64,000 nt of DNA. Origin: Erinaceus europaeus. Its lineage: Eukaryota > Chordata > Mammalia > Eulipotyphla > Erinaceidae. The notes below the pieces were generated by a model. It was not told the DNA's origin, ran no database searches, and saw only the letters and a list, made by a program, of their open reading frames with translations. The stretch's first letter is position 1. Each line of letters starts with the position of its first letter. Of this stretch, positions 1-11,274 are shown piece after piece. Location of the stretch: contig NC_080170.1 in assembly GCF_950295315.1 (NCBI RefSeq), positions 97,773,971 to 97,837,970 on the forward strand, given 5' to 3'. A program made the position numbers and the translations under genes.

Positions 1-450
1 AAATGAATTAAAAGAACTAGAGTGGCAGTTTTAGAAAAAAAGTGAAACAAATTTAGATTAGTGTCATATGAAATGTTCAATTAGAATTTTATGAATAGTT
101 AACACAACAGCAATAAGTAGGGAATATTATAAAATAGTTACCTTATCCAACAGACATTTACTGAACACCTAGGTTCTCAGAATACTTATTATCACTACCA
201 AGGAGCTTACAGCTGCTAACCACATAAATATGGCAAAAATGCAAATTAGGAGACTATTTTTATTAAACTACTTTATACTTACTTAGCTGGTATAATGAAA
301 GCAAATATAAATTCTTAGTATTGATTATTTTAAAAAACTAATTTATTCACATTTCAGGTAATAATTATGAAGATTTACATGTTTTGTACTTTTATAATTC
401 ACTATAACCTTTATTAACTTCTGAAATATTTATAAATTTATGTTAGCAAA
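1..450. other. Unique AT-rich DNA, nothing recognised
   Basis: No open frame of note, no repeat family member and no tandem repeat is visible. The block is ordinary AT-rich intergenic or intronic sequence ahead of the first SINE. Confidence 0.5.
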
Positions 451-463
451 AGTATACATCTCT

Positions 464-773
464 TTTTTTAAACTTTCTTTTTAAAAATTTTATTTATTAT
501 TTATTTATTCCCTTTTGTTGCCCTTTGTTGTTGTTTTTTATTGTTGTAGCTATTATTGTTGTTATTGATGTTGTCATTGGATAGGACAGAGAGAAATGGA
601 GAGAGTAGGAAAAGACAGAGATGGGGAGAGAAAGACACCTGCAGACCTGCTTCACTTCCTGTGAAGCGACTCCCCTGCAGGTGAGGAGCTGGGGGCTTGA
701 ACTGGGATCCTTATGCTGGTTCTTGCTCTTTGCACCACCTGCGCTTAACCCACTGCGCTACTGCCAGACTCCC
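464..773 (-). mobile_element. tRNA-derived hedgehog-type SINE, young form
   Basis: Read on the minus strand it begins with the tRNA-like head (GGGAGTCTGGCAGTAGCGCA), followed by the conserved CACCTGCAGGGGAGTCGCTT core, a CT-rich middle and an A/T-rich tail. A target-site duplication flanks it: AGTATACATCTCT at 451-463 and AGTATATATCTCT at 774-786. The matched duplication shows that this is a complete retrotransposed copy. It is non-coding; the small open frames across it are accidental. Confidence 0.9.
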
Positions 774-786
774 AGTATATATCTCT

Positions 787-2136
787 TAGTGCCATCTCAA
801 AATCACTAAAGTTAGTATTCGATATTTAATTGTGTCTAACTTCTCATGTTAATATTATACTTCCAAACTATAATTTTCATTAAATTTCATCATTTAGATG
901 TACTATAATGTATCTCTTTGTAATACTCTTGTTGGTTTTCCATTTCTAGTTTTTCTTGACTATAGAATTTATTCATTCAGTAAATATTTATTGTATTCAT
1001 TGATGTTCTAAATTTTTATAAAAGGAGTAATGAACAAAATATGTGATGGCTTTCCCTTTGGGGTTTACACTTCGGATTATTGTGCTCATGCTATATAACC
1101 TTTGGCTTCAACTTGGAAAGGTATAGGAATGCAGGAGCCACAATTTATTACCGTAACATTCTGCTTTCTGCAGGATATCCTGCAACTATCCCCCTGTATA
1201 TATCTACTCACTAAATTACAAAACTGTTCTTTGCTGTTTCTTGATATATACCACCACAATAGACTAAGAGAAGGTTAATATTCGTTTCCATTTTAGAAAT
1301 GCCTGTTCTTTTGTGGTAGATTAATACTGAATTCTATAAATGGATTCCAGGAAACAGTTAAAATAAAATTTATCATACATTACTTCTTTCTAATTCCTGT
1401 TTATCACCACAAAATATGAATTATTACAGGTATCAAAATAAGTATATATATGTGCAGGTATATATTAAATACAATATATATATCTCAAATGCTCAGTGAT
1501 GCCTTATTGTAACTTTTTGTCTCTGCATCACTCCATTTCTTCGAAGTACCTTATGGAATTCTTAATATATACGTATGTATCTTATATATACATAATTTAG
1601 ATATGCCAATAATTTTTTTCTTATTAAATCACATTTCTCCTAGGAAAAAATCACCAGTAGTTCCATATTTTCTCCATATGGGTTCCATATTTTCTCCAAT
1701 ATCAATTACCTTAAGGTTTGATATGAAATTAGTATTTATAAAGTCAATACTATATATGATTTTGCATTTCCTTTTATTTTTCCTTCTTTAGGCAGTGCTT
1801 CTAATTTTCTTAGTTCATCTGTGTTGAGTTCTTCTAAAACATGGGTATTATGAATATCAACATTTAACATTTTAAAAAATAGTAAAAGTAGAAGCATATG
1901 AACCTGCCATTGTTTCACCTCAAGCCCTCACATAAAATAGTGTTATTTTAATCCTTCTTCATTTCTGAGGACTTCAAAGTCCCATTAACAAAATGCCTGT
2001 ACCGCCTCCAAATTGGCACAGCTTAATGACAAGAGAGATCAGTTGGCTTTAGTTTACTCCCCCCAGGGAAAGCGTGAGTGAATATGGCATTTGATAACCC
2101 TAGTCTTTTGGGTGTTACCCAAGAAAATACTTATGT
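787..2136. other. Unique AT-rich DNA, nothing recognised
   Basis: I see only AT-rich sequence with short TATATA runs near 1445-1480 and 1565-1600. Short open frames at 1603-1791 and 1736-1918 have no protein-like composition or recognisable motif and lie on opposite strands over each other, so I leave them uncalled. Confidence 0.5.
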
Positions 2137-2142
2137 ATATAT

Positions 2143-2565
2143 TGTTGTTTTCAAGCCAGCAGGGCTGGCTTCACGGGCGGGTGACAGACGACCTGGGACT
2201 CATGGATGGGTTGTACGCAGTATCTCTTTATTCATGCAGGACGCAGCGCAATCTATACCAAGCTAAGCTAAACTAACACTACAAACAATCTTGTCCTTAT
2301 AAATATACTAGCCCAGTAGGGTGGGAACAGGATGTGATGCAGAGAAGGTGGAAAGAAAAGTGACTGGTGAAAATCAAGGTATGACAAGGAGAGGGGGTGG
2401 AGCAGGCAAGAATTCTACCACTGAACCACCAATGCCCTGGAGGGAGGGTGGTGCTTGTTAACAGCTGTTATGTAAATAGAATGAAGTGGTTATGTAAATA
2501 GAATAGTGTTAAGCAGGGGGGATTAAACTAATGAAACAGAAGGGGTTTTTAGAAGCATACTAACA
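2143..2565 (-). mobile_element. Class II endogenous retrovirus LTR (3' LTR of minus-strand provirus)
   Basis: On the minus strand the LTR runs from TGTTAGTATGCTTCT (at 2565) to a terminus ending in CAACA (at 2143), so it has the TG...CA ends of retroviral LTRs. It contains a TATTTATAAGG box near 2300 and an AATAAA signal near 2230, placing U3, R and U5 in order. A polypurine tract directly precedes it (2566-2582). The U5 segment GTTACCCGCCCGTGAAGCCA-like is shared with the solo LTR at 43859. The left flank 2137-2142 is ATATAT; the matching duplication at the other end has been lost. The same family begins at 63916. Confidence 0.85.
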
Positions 2566-2582
2566 ATTCCCCCTTTCTTTTT
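2566..2582 (-). promoter_or_regulatory. Polypurine tract before 3' LTR
   Basis: The minus strand reads AAAAAGAAAGGGGGAAT immediately before the LTR's TG. A purine run abutting the 3' LTR is the plus-strand primer site of retroviral reverse transcription, and it fixes the orientation of this provirus. Confidence 0.8.
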
Positions 2583-3765
2583 AACTAATGGCCATAGTAT
2601 CAGGATTGTTGGGTGAACAGAAACCTATATCATACATGCGTTTTCAAAAGAACTGACATAAGACATGGAAAACAAAATAGGCGAGCAGCAATAACTAGTG
2701 TGATGCCAAGGGGAATGTTTCTTGCCTCAAAGGGCAAGGCCTAGCAGGTGAAAGGGCATTTCTTGCCTCTGGGAGCGCTTCTTGCCTCAAAGGGCGTTTC
2801 CTGCCTCTGTGGGCATGACCTAGTAAAGAAGGGGAGTTTTCTGCTCTGGAGGCAGAGCCTGCAGGAGAAGGGACATGGTTTATAAAGTCTCAAGGCAACT
2901 GGCTGAAGTTAGTCTTTGAGAAACACAACAGCGTATACCAGTAAGTCCGATGGAGGTGTCAGTCCAAAGTAGCTGACCACAGAAGAAAATGCCAAGGGAT
3001 GAAACGCTGCATGTCTGTCTCGATGGGGAATGTTGGCCACCAGAATTCTGCTTTTCTGTAGAGAGTGAGCTTTGGAGTCTGTGAATCTGTTTCTTCAGGT
3101 CGTGCCAGGTCACATCATTCGTTTCCAGGGGTGTGTTGTAGTCATTCCATCTTGTGGGCGATGTCAGAGAACAGGATCCAAATGGATTTCCAGGAATTCC
3201 ATTTGAGTATATGCCTTTTCATGTGAAGACTTGACAGCTGAAATTCACTTACTTGTCAAACAAAACTTGTAGCAGATTAGAAGTTTACTATAATTGATAA
3301 CTCCATTATAATTGGAAGTCCTTTCTAGTATGATTTTAAGGTTGTTTAAACAGTTTAAACTCAATAAAATGTGGAAAGATAAACAGAAGAATCACGGTTA
3401 AAAGCCTCAGGCATGATAATAATTAACATAATCATTGCACTATCTGCCCCTCCCATAACTCATACCGTTTTGAGGATTAAACATTTCAGATTTATGCCAA
3501 GACGTAAAAAAAGAAATCAAAGGAGGAAAAAACAATTTTTTGGATTGTTTCTTGGATGTCTCTAGAAATCATGACTGCATCCAGCATTTTTTTTTAAGTC
3601 AATGTCAAGCAAAAATTCAGTCTTTCAAATCACTCTCTTATGAAACAGATCTCACTCAGCATTATGATCTCACTCAGCTTTATGAGTCCCCAGAGGGCGT
3701 CCTAGTCCAAAAAGATCCTCGAAATTCCATTTAGGGTGCTTCTGACTGTTCCTGCTGGATTGCTT
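2583..3765 (-). pseudogene. Decayed 3' internal region of the class II retrovirus (env-end remnant)
   Basis: This block lies between the polypurine tract and the SINE that splits the provirus, so by position it should be the env end. On the minus strand 2625-2715 encodes a hydrophobic, cysteine-containing stretch reminiscent of an envelope membrane anchor, but it is followed by stops and there is no long open frame. The best frame (2880-3113, 77 codons) is not recognisable. gag, pro and pol are absent: only about 1.2 kb separates the 3' LTR from the SINE, beyond which the leader lies, so the provirus has a large internal deletion. The env assignment is positional inference. Confidence 0.5.
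2718..2815. repeat. Short degenerate tandem repeat in the retroviral 3' region
   Basis: The motif CTTGCCTCAAAGGGC occurs at 2721-2735 and 2781-2795, with related copies CTTGCCTCTGGGAGC near 2762 and CCTGCCTCTGTGGGC near 2800. Spacing is about 20 to 40 bases, giving a small irregular minisatellite just inside the env-side end. Confidence 0.65.
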
Positions 3766-3780
3766 TAGGCACCCATTTTT

Positions 3781-4052
3781 TAAAAAAATATTTATTTTAT
3801 TTATTTATTCCCTTTTGTTGCCCTTGTTGTCTTATTGTTGTAGTCGTCGTTGTTGGATAGGACAGAGAGAAATGGAGAGAGGAGGGGAAGACAGAGAGGG
3901 AGAGAGAAAGATAGACACCTGCAGACCTGCTTCACTGCCTGTGAAGCGACTCCTCTGCAGGTGGGGAGCCGGGGTTCAAACCGGGATCCTTACGCCGGTC
4001 CTTGTGCTTTGCGCCACCTGCGCTTAACCTGGTGCGCTACAGCTGGACTCCC
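3781..4052 (-). mobile_element. Young SINE inserted in the provirus
   Basis: Full structure on the minus strand: tRNA-like head, GATCCCGGTTTGAACCCCGG box B region, CACCTGCAGAGGAGTCGCTT core, A/T-rich tail. Flanks are perfect duplications TAGGCACCCATTTTT at 3766-3780 and 4053-4067, so it inserted after the provirus. A 178-codon plus-strand open frame starting at 3850 is only this SINE read backwards and continued into viral DNA. Confidence 0.93.
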
Positions 4053-4596
4053 TAGGCACCCATTTTTAAGTGTTTTCCCATCGAAGAAAGAATCCAATCA
4101 GGAGAGTAGTACTAACCATGTGTCTCCATTCTTGGGGACTGCCAGGGTACTGGAGAACGCTCCTCAAATTAGAGTAGTCCTTCTCCATGGGAAACATGTG
4201 GGAAGAAGTCCAGTAAGTCCCAGTGGAAATCCCCATGCATATCCCAAGGTCTACTACGATCACGGTCATAAAGAACCAAATTGTGGCCCAGAGAAAAATG
4301 TAGTCCTTTTCCTCAGGAAACATGGGAGAGGGAATCCAGAAAGTCCAAGGAGAAATCTCAGTGTATCTCCCAAGCTCTATGATTAGGGTCACAAGAAACC
4401 AAAGTTCCTGGTCAGGGAAACAAAGTGTGGCCCAGAGCAAAATGTTCCAGAGACAGAGTAACTGTCTCATGATGAAACAGTAGAGGCTTTGGCAAACCTC
4501 TTCATAAGTAGAAGAGAAGACCATAGTGCATAGGTAAGCAAAGTCTTCACTTATCTGGGAGTTGCGCAGGTCCGGTCCCATGTTTTAGGCTTCATA
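4053..4596 (-). pseudogene. Retroviral leader region with a 171-codon open frame and internal tandem repeat
   Basis: Just downstream of the 5' LTR stub on the minus strand, where the primer-binding site and leader should lie. The first bases after the LTR (near 4575-4596) only weakly resemble a lysine-tRNA primer site. An open frame at 4066-4581 begins within the primer-site area and holds two copies of a unit of about 130 bases (4170-4299 and 4298-4437), each coding for a tryptophan- and phenylalanine-rich hydrophobic stretch followed by an acidic turn. I do not recognise it as gag or as any known accessory protein. Its start is unconvincing, yet the frame has survived through both repeat units. 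It may simply be a duplicated non-coding leader. Confidence 0.45.
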
Positions 4597-4672
4597 TGTT
4601 GTTTTCGCCGGGCTGGCTTCATGGGTGGGTAACAGAAGACCCGGGACTCATGGCTGGGTTGTATACTCAGTT
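4597..4672 (-). mobile_element. Truncated 5' LTR stub (U5 only)
   Basis: The first 76 bases match the U5 end of the LTR at 2143 (TGTTGTTTTC, then GGCTGGCTTCATGGGTGGGT and GGGACTCATGGCTGGGTTGT). Similarity stops near 4672, so R and U3 are missing and the provirus has lost its own promoter copy on this side. Confidence 0.75.
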
Positions 4673-5235
4673 GGTCAAGGCACCAAACCTCTTTTTCTAT
4701 AAAGCATTCAAATCAGATGCCCTGCTAACCACGAGAAGCAGATTGTTTGTGTTTCTTCCACAGGAATCCCAGAAAAAAAAAAAAAACATCTGGACCCCTG
4801 CACACCCTGACATTACCCACTAGATGGCACGACTACAGTGGCACACCCCCCGAAACCCTAGATGTCACCTGATGCGATCTGAAGAACCTGATTCACAGAC
4901 TCCAAGGACAGAACCTTTTTACTGCCTGTCTGCCTTTCCTGCTTTTGCTTTGATTGTCATGTTTTGGCAGTTCCAGCTCACTTTCTACAGAAAAGCAGAA
5001 TTCCAGAGGCTGACCTTCCTCATGCAGCATTTCATCCCCTGCCATTTCTCCCCCTAATCACCTACTTTGGACTGAGACTTTTATCGGACTTGCTGGTATA
5101 CCCTTTAGACACTTTAGACAATTTTACAGCAGCTTTCTTCCCTTCACATTGCTGGTTTTTCATAGACTGACCCTGAGTAGTTCACAGACTTTACACACTG
5201 TTGCCCTGGGCATTAGATAAAAGGAAAAGGGGAGA
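4673..5235 (+). pseudogene. Probable 3' internal remnant of a second, plus-strand retrovirus
   Basis: It ends in a polypurine tract AAAAGGAAAAGGGGAGA (5219-5235) that abuts an LTR starting TGCTGGG at 5236, so the preceding 0.5 kb is inferred to be the region upstream of a 3' LTR. No coding frame can be assigned; open frames of 75-90 codons overlap in different frames and resemble no known protein. The orientation is opposite to the neighbouring provirus, so these are two elements. Confidence 0.5.
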
Positions 5236-5505
5236 TGCTGGGAAATTGTGCAGATGCATTCACATCTGCCATGTTTTCCCCTCAGGCTACTAGTTCCCGT
5301 GAGAGTTGGGACATTCTCGGAGTGCCTGTTCAGCCATGTTGTGCCCTCAGGGCAGTGTCTATATCTGGAGTGCTTTGGTTACTCCTTCCCCCTCCCATTC
5401 TCACGAGAGTTATCATCCTATCTTGGAGTGCTATGGTTACTCCTCCCTCTTCCCATTCTCGTGAAAGCTACTCCTATAAAAACCCTTTTTTTCCCCGCAA
5501 TATAT
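5236..5505 (+). mobile_element. Partial LTR (U3 to core promoter), second retrovirus family
   Basis: Starts with TG directly after a polypurine tract. It contains a 58-base tandem duplication (5366-5423 and 5424-5480) and then TATAAAAA at 5475-5482, the expected enhancer-then-TATA order of U3. Sequence after about 5505 is not recognisably R/U5 and no CA terminus or polyadenylation signal is clear, so the 3' boundary is uncertain. It shares no obvious sequence with the LTRs at 2143, 43859 or 51759. Confidence 0.65.
5366..5480 (+). repeat. Two-copy 58-base direct repeat in U3
   Basis: Copy 1 begins TGGAGTGCTTTGGTTACTCC at 5366; copy 2 begins TGGAGTGCTATGGTTACTCC at 5424. Both continue into a CT-rich run and CCCATTCTC-CG-GA/GAAAG. 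Such duplications upstream of TATA are characteristic of retroviral enhancers. Confidence 0.8.
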
Positions 5506-6704
5506 AACCTCACACAGATTGTAGAACAACCAGAATAGTTAGAATGCTAAGGGTAGCAAAGAGCAAAGAAACATAGTTGATAATAAATAATACAGAGGGT
5601 TCTGTAAGATTGAAAGAATGTTCTTAATTTTGCGACTTTGAAATCTCTTTCAGAAGAGTAGAAGGGTAGAATTTCTATCTCTTGTCCTAACATCATCATG
5701 AAATTCCTTATGGAAAAAGGGTGGATGGCTCTATGTAAGAAGCATGGGTGCCAAAGGAACTAAGAGAAGGTATACAATCTTGAGACTTTTTTTTTTTTTT
5801 TTTACCAAAGCACTTATCAGCTCTAGTTTATGGTGACTGTGGGGAGATTGAACCTGGGACTTTGAAGTCTGAGGCATGAGCGTCTCTTTGAATAACCATT
5901 ATGCTATTTAACCCTGCTCACAATCTTGAGACTTCTGCATGGGGGGGGGGGTAAGATGTAGAATTTGTACCCAACCTCTTGCCTTCCCCTTGCAGTTCTC
6001 CAGAGAATGAACAGATCAGTCTAACCAGATTGTATGACTTTGCAGAACTGAGAGAAGATATATAATCTTGTGCATTCTCTTTACTTTACCAAAGAAATAA
6101 TTAAATTTTACCAGTATTATTTATGCAGTGGCACATATTTGTTTAGTTATGAAGACATGTATGAAGATATTATTTATCTTTTGCCTCTGAGCAGCTAGGT
6201 ATCTGAGGGAAGATTATTAACTTAAAAAAAACACACACCATGTGTAATTTTTCATATCACATGTTACTTTTACTATAAAATAAATGCCAAAAGTTACTTG
6301 CCTAAGACCAGAGAATTAATAACCAAAAGCAATGTGATAATTTTCTTTCAGTTGTTAATTTATGGTTTCTACCCAGGATTCTTTTCACTACATCATATTT
6401 CGATGAACAATAATGCATGTGTAGATTGTAGGGTTATCTAAATAAAATATCAGAAACAGTTCCTGATGTTATACTGATGCTCTACAAATATGACTGTGAA
6501 TGTGAATTTTATGAACTGTGAATAGATTATGTCTATTCATTTATGATTTCTCTTTAAAGTTAAGTATAATGCAAAAATTAAGTGGAGAGAATTTGAATAG
6601 GAGAATGTAGCAAGGTTGTTAAGATTTTAATTAATGCTTTATAGTGCTTTTTATTTATATTTTTATTAGTGATTCAGTAGTTACAAGAATATACATTTTC
6701 AGGT
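5506..6704. other. Unique DNA with one old SINE
   Basis: Contains a minus-strand old SINE at 5790-5932 (listed separately) and a G11 run at 5941-5951. The remainder is AT-rich with no recognised gene or repeat. Confidence 0.45.
5790..5932 (-). mobile_element. Second SINE family (CCAGAGCACTGATCAGCTC type), diverged
   Basis: Sequence reading ACCAAAGCACTTATCAGCTC followed by GGGACTTTGAAGTCTGAGGC and GTCTCTTTGAATAACCATTA recurs at 37812-37955 and in part at 42700-42815 and 61060-61140. It is a separate tRNA-like SINE family: a box B-like motif is visible as AGGTTCAATC on the element's own strand. Confidence 0.65.
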
Positions 6705-6866
6705 ATAGGGCTGGTAAAATAATTCACTTGGATAGTGCACTGCTTTGTCATGTACACAACCTTGGCTCAAGTCCATCCCCTATCACATTGATGGAAACTT
6801 CAATGCTGTGGTCTCTTTCATTCTCTGTCACTTTGTCTCTATCTAAAATTAAATTACATTTTTAAA
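6705..6866 (+). mobile_element. Diverged SINE, third family (GGGCTGGTAAAATAATTCAC type)
   Basis: Starts GGGCTGGTAAAATAATTCAC, has a box B-like TGGCTCAAGTCC near 6760 and ends in CTCTGTCACTTTGTCTCTAT plus an A-rich tail. A probable reverse-oriented relative lies at 29100-29250. Diverged enough that boundaries are approximate. Confidence 0.55.
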
Positions 6867-8139
6867 GTGAACAAACAAGCTTACAGATATCTATATAGTT
6901 CCATAGTGAACATACCAACGTTCTGTGCCCCTGCTCTAACTTGAAGATTAAAAAAAATTCTAACCCTATATTAACCAGTACAGTAATTTTCAGTAACTAC
7001 CTCTTACTAAATATCTGTTGACTACTTAAGTCATCTATTTGACTTGTAATTTCAAATAAAATAAAATAAAATCCCACAGTTCTGTCACTTTCCAAGTATC
7101 TGATTTATTTGAAAACATGTAAAAATTTGAAATGATACTCTTGTTTAGTTGATATGGTAGTGTAGTGTAGTGTTGTTAGTACTGATGGAAGTTACACATA
7201 CTGATGGAGTATTTATACAGATTCCTCCTAGGGATAAAACATATGGCAATAAATAGAAACAATATATTGATATTTTTTAAACCTTAAATATCTGACTCCA
7301 TACCCTCCTTTTCAGTGTTGGAAGGCAATAAAATCTCAGGCATTTTTATTTGTAGCCACTGTACCTTTTCCAAGTTTATCTGAGAGTTTTGAGTGATTTA
7401 GCTAAGCCAGAGAATTTATGCAAAGAATATATTTTTCTCTGTATCTTTCTTGCCACTATCATCTCATTGTCAATATTGATATGGTTCTTTCTAGAAAAAT
7501 CTCCTTTTACTAAGTGAAGTACAGAGCTACTTTCTACTGTCAGATCACAAAACTGGTCTGTTTAGAGTAAGCACTTTACTGTATTATATAAGAGACACAC
7601 ACATTTCTTCCTGACCTCATTTTATAGTAATTATGCTATGGTATTAAAATTTTAAGTATGTCTTCTTTTTTTTTTTTTTTTTGTTTTGACTAATTATCAA
7701 CTAAAATAAGTCTCAAATTGGTAACAGTAATTTTTTTTTCTTCTGGATTCTTGCTGTAACTAGTAGATGCTTCATTTTTCCCTCCCATGGAAACTAGGAG
7801 TTCTAGCTTTATAAAGTTAAAATCTGAGTGGATATAAAGTACTAATTTCAAATAAATTGTTGGGGTTAAAGAGAAGTAAGATTGGTAGGGTAACATTTAA
7901 TTTCCTTTCTGGGTTCTTGAACCCATGCATTCTATCTAATAAATATTATACCAAACAGCTCTCAGTGGGCTATACTCACTGTGAGGGTATTTCCCTATCA
8001 TTGCAAGGTTTTTATCTTTTAGCTAATGTCTCCCTTTAACTCTAAGAATTGTCTTATTTACTTTTTAATTTATTAATTTTTTTTGACCACCCATTTATGA
8101 ATGGCATTTTATGTGAGTCTTTAAAATTTTTTTCTCTGA
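6867..8139. other. Unique AT-rich DNA, nothing recognised
   Basis: About 6888-6960 faintly resembles L1 3' untranslated sequence. Otherwise only homopolymer T runs (7664-7682) and AT-rich sequence; the 68- and 60-codon frames at 7690-8039 are not protein-like. Confidence 0.4.
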
Positions 8140-8346
8140 AAATGTTTTCCCTTATTTATTTATCATTGGATAGGATAGGGAGAAATTGAGAGCATAGAGA
8201 CAGATAGAGAGAGAAACATAGATACCTGCAGACCTGCTTCACCACTTCTGAAGTGTCCCCCCTACAGATGGGTAGTGGGGTCTCGAACCTGGCTTCTTGA
8301 GTTTAGTACTATGTATGCTTAACCTGGTGTGCCACTAACCGGTCCC
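8140..8346 (-). mobile_element. Old SINE
   Basis: Minus-strand copy with the ATAGATACCTGCAGACCTGC core (8219-8238) and a decayed box B (GGTTCGAGACCCCACTACCC). No convincing target duplication; many substitutions relative to the young copies. Confidence 0.75.
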
Positions 8347-8398
8347 CATATGTCAGTCTTTTAATAGTATTACTCCCAATCTACTTAGTACCCAAATT

Positions 8399-8399
8399 C

Positions 8400-8463
<64 letters not shown>

Positions 8464-8545
8464 ACTCTTTCTTTCTTTCTAATTTATTATTTATTATTAT
8501 TATTTTATTATTCTTTCTAATTTATTATTTATTTCTTTCTTTCAA
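8399..8545. repeat. (CTTT)n microsatellite with AT-rich continuation
   Basis: About 19 near-perfect CTTT units at 8399-8481, then interrupted TTTATTATT-rich sequence. A second CT-rich patch with CTTCCTCCTC units lies at 8740-8810. Confidence 0.95.
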
Positions 8546-9495
8546 ATTTATTTAAACAACAAGATGTTTGACTTGAAGGGGGCAGTGTCTAGGATTCATT
8601 TCTTTTAGCATAAGTTATCCTTACTTAAATACAGATTTCTTTGCATGTAACAGTTATGTACAGAGAGTTGTAAACATTGACCTATCAATAAGCTGGGCAA
8701 GATTTTTAATCTTCTTATTCTTTTTCCTTCCCCATAACTTCCTCCTGCTCTTGCTCCTCATCTTCCTCTTCTTCCTTCTCCTCCTCTTCTTCCTTCCCCA
8801 TCTTCCTTTTGTTATATTTAAAGCAAAATAGTTTACTGGAATATAAAGGCAAAAGTTGAATGAGCATGTCACTAGTAGTATAGAGAAGTCTAAGTCTTCA
8901 TTTGTATCAGTAAAGAAACGTTTCTCATAAGTCCTAATTTTTATTGGACTTCATATTTATTGGTCATAATTTTATCTGATACTTTTCCTATGTTGGTCAT
9001 AGGAAAGGAATTGGTCATTTGGAGTTAGAGACACATTTATTTTCTTTAAAATTTAAAAAAATAGTTAAAAAGGAAGAAAAATTGCTTAATTTTTGCCTAA
9101 TTTTACTAAAATCTCATGTATTACTCTTAAGAAAAACCAGCATATATGAGCAACAGTTGTTTTTTTTTTTTTTTTACATTTGGATATAACTGGTATCAGA
9201 TAAAATGACTTTTCTGCTTTCTTATGCCATAGTATGTATTAGAGTGCAAGACAGTACATGAAAAGAAAAAGTAAACTTAACCATTTTAATACTTGTTAAC
9301 ATGAAAGTAATATTAATATTTTGATGAGGTAATTGCAGTAAACTTTTCTTATGTTGTTACTAAGAAAAGCAATTCAATTAAAGTTAATTTATGTGAGTAC
9401 TTCTGTTAATATCATTTGCTAGAAATCAAATAATTGATTTTAGTTTGATCAGTATGTACTGTCCTTAGTACCTTACACACACACACACACATATA

Positions 9496-9547
<52 letters not shown>

Positions 9548-10685
9548 ATACCACCGTTCAAATAAAGTAACTTCTACTATATGTTATGTTACTCTTACAT
9601 GGTCTTAGAAGGTAAGTCAGAAGGATTCAATAATAAGATTGCTCAACATCCTTAAATCTGATTGGATGGCTGTCAGACTGTCAGGTATCCTGATGACCAA
9701 GTTGCTTTCAGCCTCTTTAAGGTAGTAAGGATTCTGGCATTATGTTTATTATATTATTTAGTTTAAGTCATGTATCAATGACATGAATTTGCCATATAAA
9801 AAGCTGCCTCCAAAGATTAAAGAACATTAGATATTAAAAGTTCTATGTTCTACTTTTGTGAACATACTGAGTCTGACGACTGGGTCTTTGTAAACATCTT
9901 ATAAAAGTCATATATAAAGCATTTGTGGATTCAAATTACCATCATTTTTGAAAACTTTGAAAGCTGTTTCAAAAAGGAAGTGCCAAATTTATTGCTAGTC
10001 AGTACAAAAGGAAACACATGACTATTGAATGTTTCATAAAACTTTCTAGTTAGTACTCTCTTCAGGTATAAAGTAATAGGCTGATGTTTTTGTACATTTT
10101 ATTTTGATTGATGGTCTATCTATGGAGCTAGTAGAAATAAAAAAGTATGAAACTAAAAGGCTTTCAAACATTCTTCTACTGAATGACTGAAAAAGATCAA
10201 AACAAAATGATTTGAGAATACCTTATAATAGCTAACGATCTTTCTTCTAGCAACAGGACTTTTAAAAACAAGACTTCACATTTTTATAGATTTCATTTGT
10301 ATTATACAGAAACTATACATTATTTGTAGTCAAGAAAGTAAATTACCACATATAGCACACATGGGACAAAATTCTGCCTTTTCATGCTCATAAATACATA
10401 GCTTGAATAAAATCTGCTGGTAAATTAGATGTTGACCTCAAAGTCTCTGCAATGGTTTATGTCAAGAAATTGGAATCTTCCAAATTCATTCCCTGAACCT
10501 TTCTTTATTCAGACAATTATTTGTAGAGATGATTGGGTGAAATAAAACTTAACATGAAACAAACTGGCTTTTTAATTAATGAACTTTGAAACACATGGCC
10601 CCTGTAGCTTCAGAGGGAGAAAGCTTTCTTCTGATTCCATATTGAAATATTATCCTAATTAAAAAAAATCCTAAATCAAAATTTA
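8546..10685. other. Unique AT-rich DNA
   Basis: Apart from the (AC)n tract at 9473-9546 and short T and A runs, no repeat family or coding frame is visible. Open frame 8654-8872 on the minus strand is a reading of a CTTC-rich low-complexity patch (lysine/arginine repeats) and is not a gene. Confidence 0.45.
9473..9546. repeat. (AC)n microsatellite
   Basis: About 35 AC dinucleotides with one ATATACAA interruption near 9490-9498. Likely length-polymorphic. Confidence 0.97.
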
Positions 10686-10689
10686 CTTA

Positions 10690-11030
10690 TTTATCTATTT
10701 TTTGCCACCAGGTTTACTTCTGGGGCTTGGTGCCTGAACTGAATCCACTGCTAGTGGAGGCTTCCCCCCACCTTTTGTTGCCCTTGTTGTTTTATCATTG
10801 TTGTAGTTATTATTACTGTTGTTATTGGTGTCGTTGTTGTAGGACAGAAAGAAATCGAGAGGGGAGGACAAAGAGGGGGAGAGAAAGATAGACACCTGCA
10901 GACCTGCTTCACCGACTGTGAAGCGACCCCCCTGCAGGTGCAGAGCTGAGGGCTTGAACTGGGATCCTTGTGCGTGTCCTTGGCTTCACACCATGTGCAC
11001 TTAACCCGCTGTGCTACTGCCCGACCTCCA
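10690..11030 (-). mobile_element. Long-form SINE with 3' hairpin domain
   Basis: Minus strand: tRNA-like head, ACCTGCAGGGGGGTCGCTTC core, CT-rich middle, CAACAAAAGG segment, then an extra 3' domain of about 75 bases (10695-10765) that the young short-form SINEs lack. The domain here is diverged from copies at 35403 and 45019. Confidence 0.85.
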
Positions 11031-11274
11031 AATCAAAAACTTTTAAAGTGTTTTATCTTTGGACTAGTGATCAACTATGTTTCTGTAACATCCTATTACC
11101 CCCCCATCCCCCCCCACCACCCTATGAAAGAAAAAGGAAGAATAGTGAGAGGATAATCAGAAGAAAACTGATTAGCTGGAGAAATAAAATGTGTTGAAGC
11201 TTGGTCATATCAATATCCTATCTTAGTCCCAATGTAATTTTATTTTATTTTAAATTTATTTTAAAGGCTATAGA

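Noticed and set aside
3850..4386. 178-codon plus-strand open frame
   Set aside because: SINE read backwards, then antisense of the retroviral leader.
8654..8872. Lysine/arginine-rich 72-codon minus-strand frame
   Set aside because: Reading of a CTTC-rich low-complexity tract.
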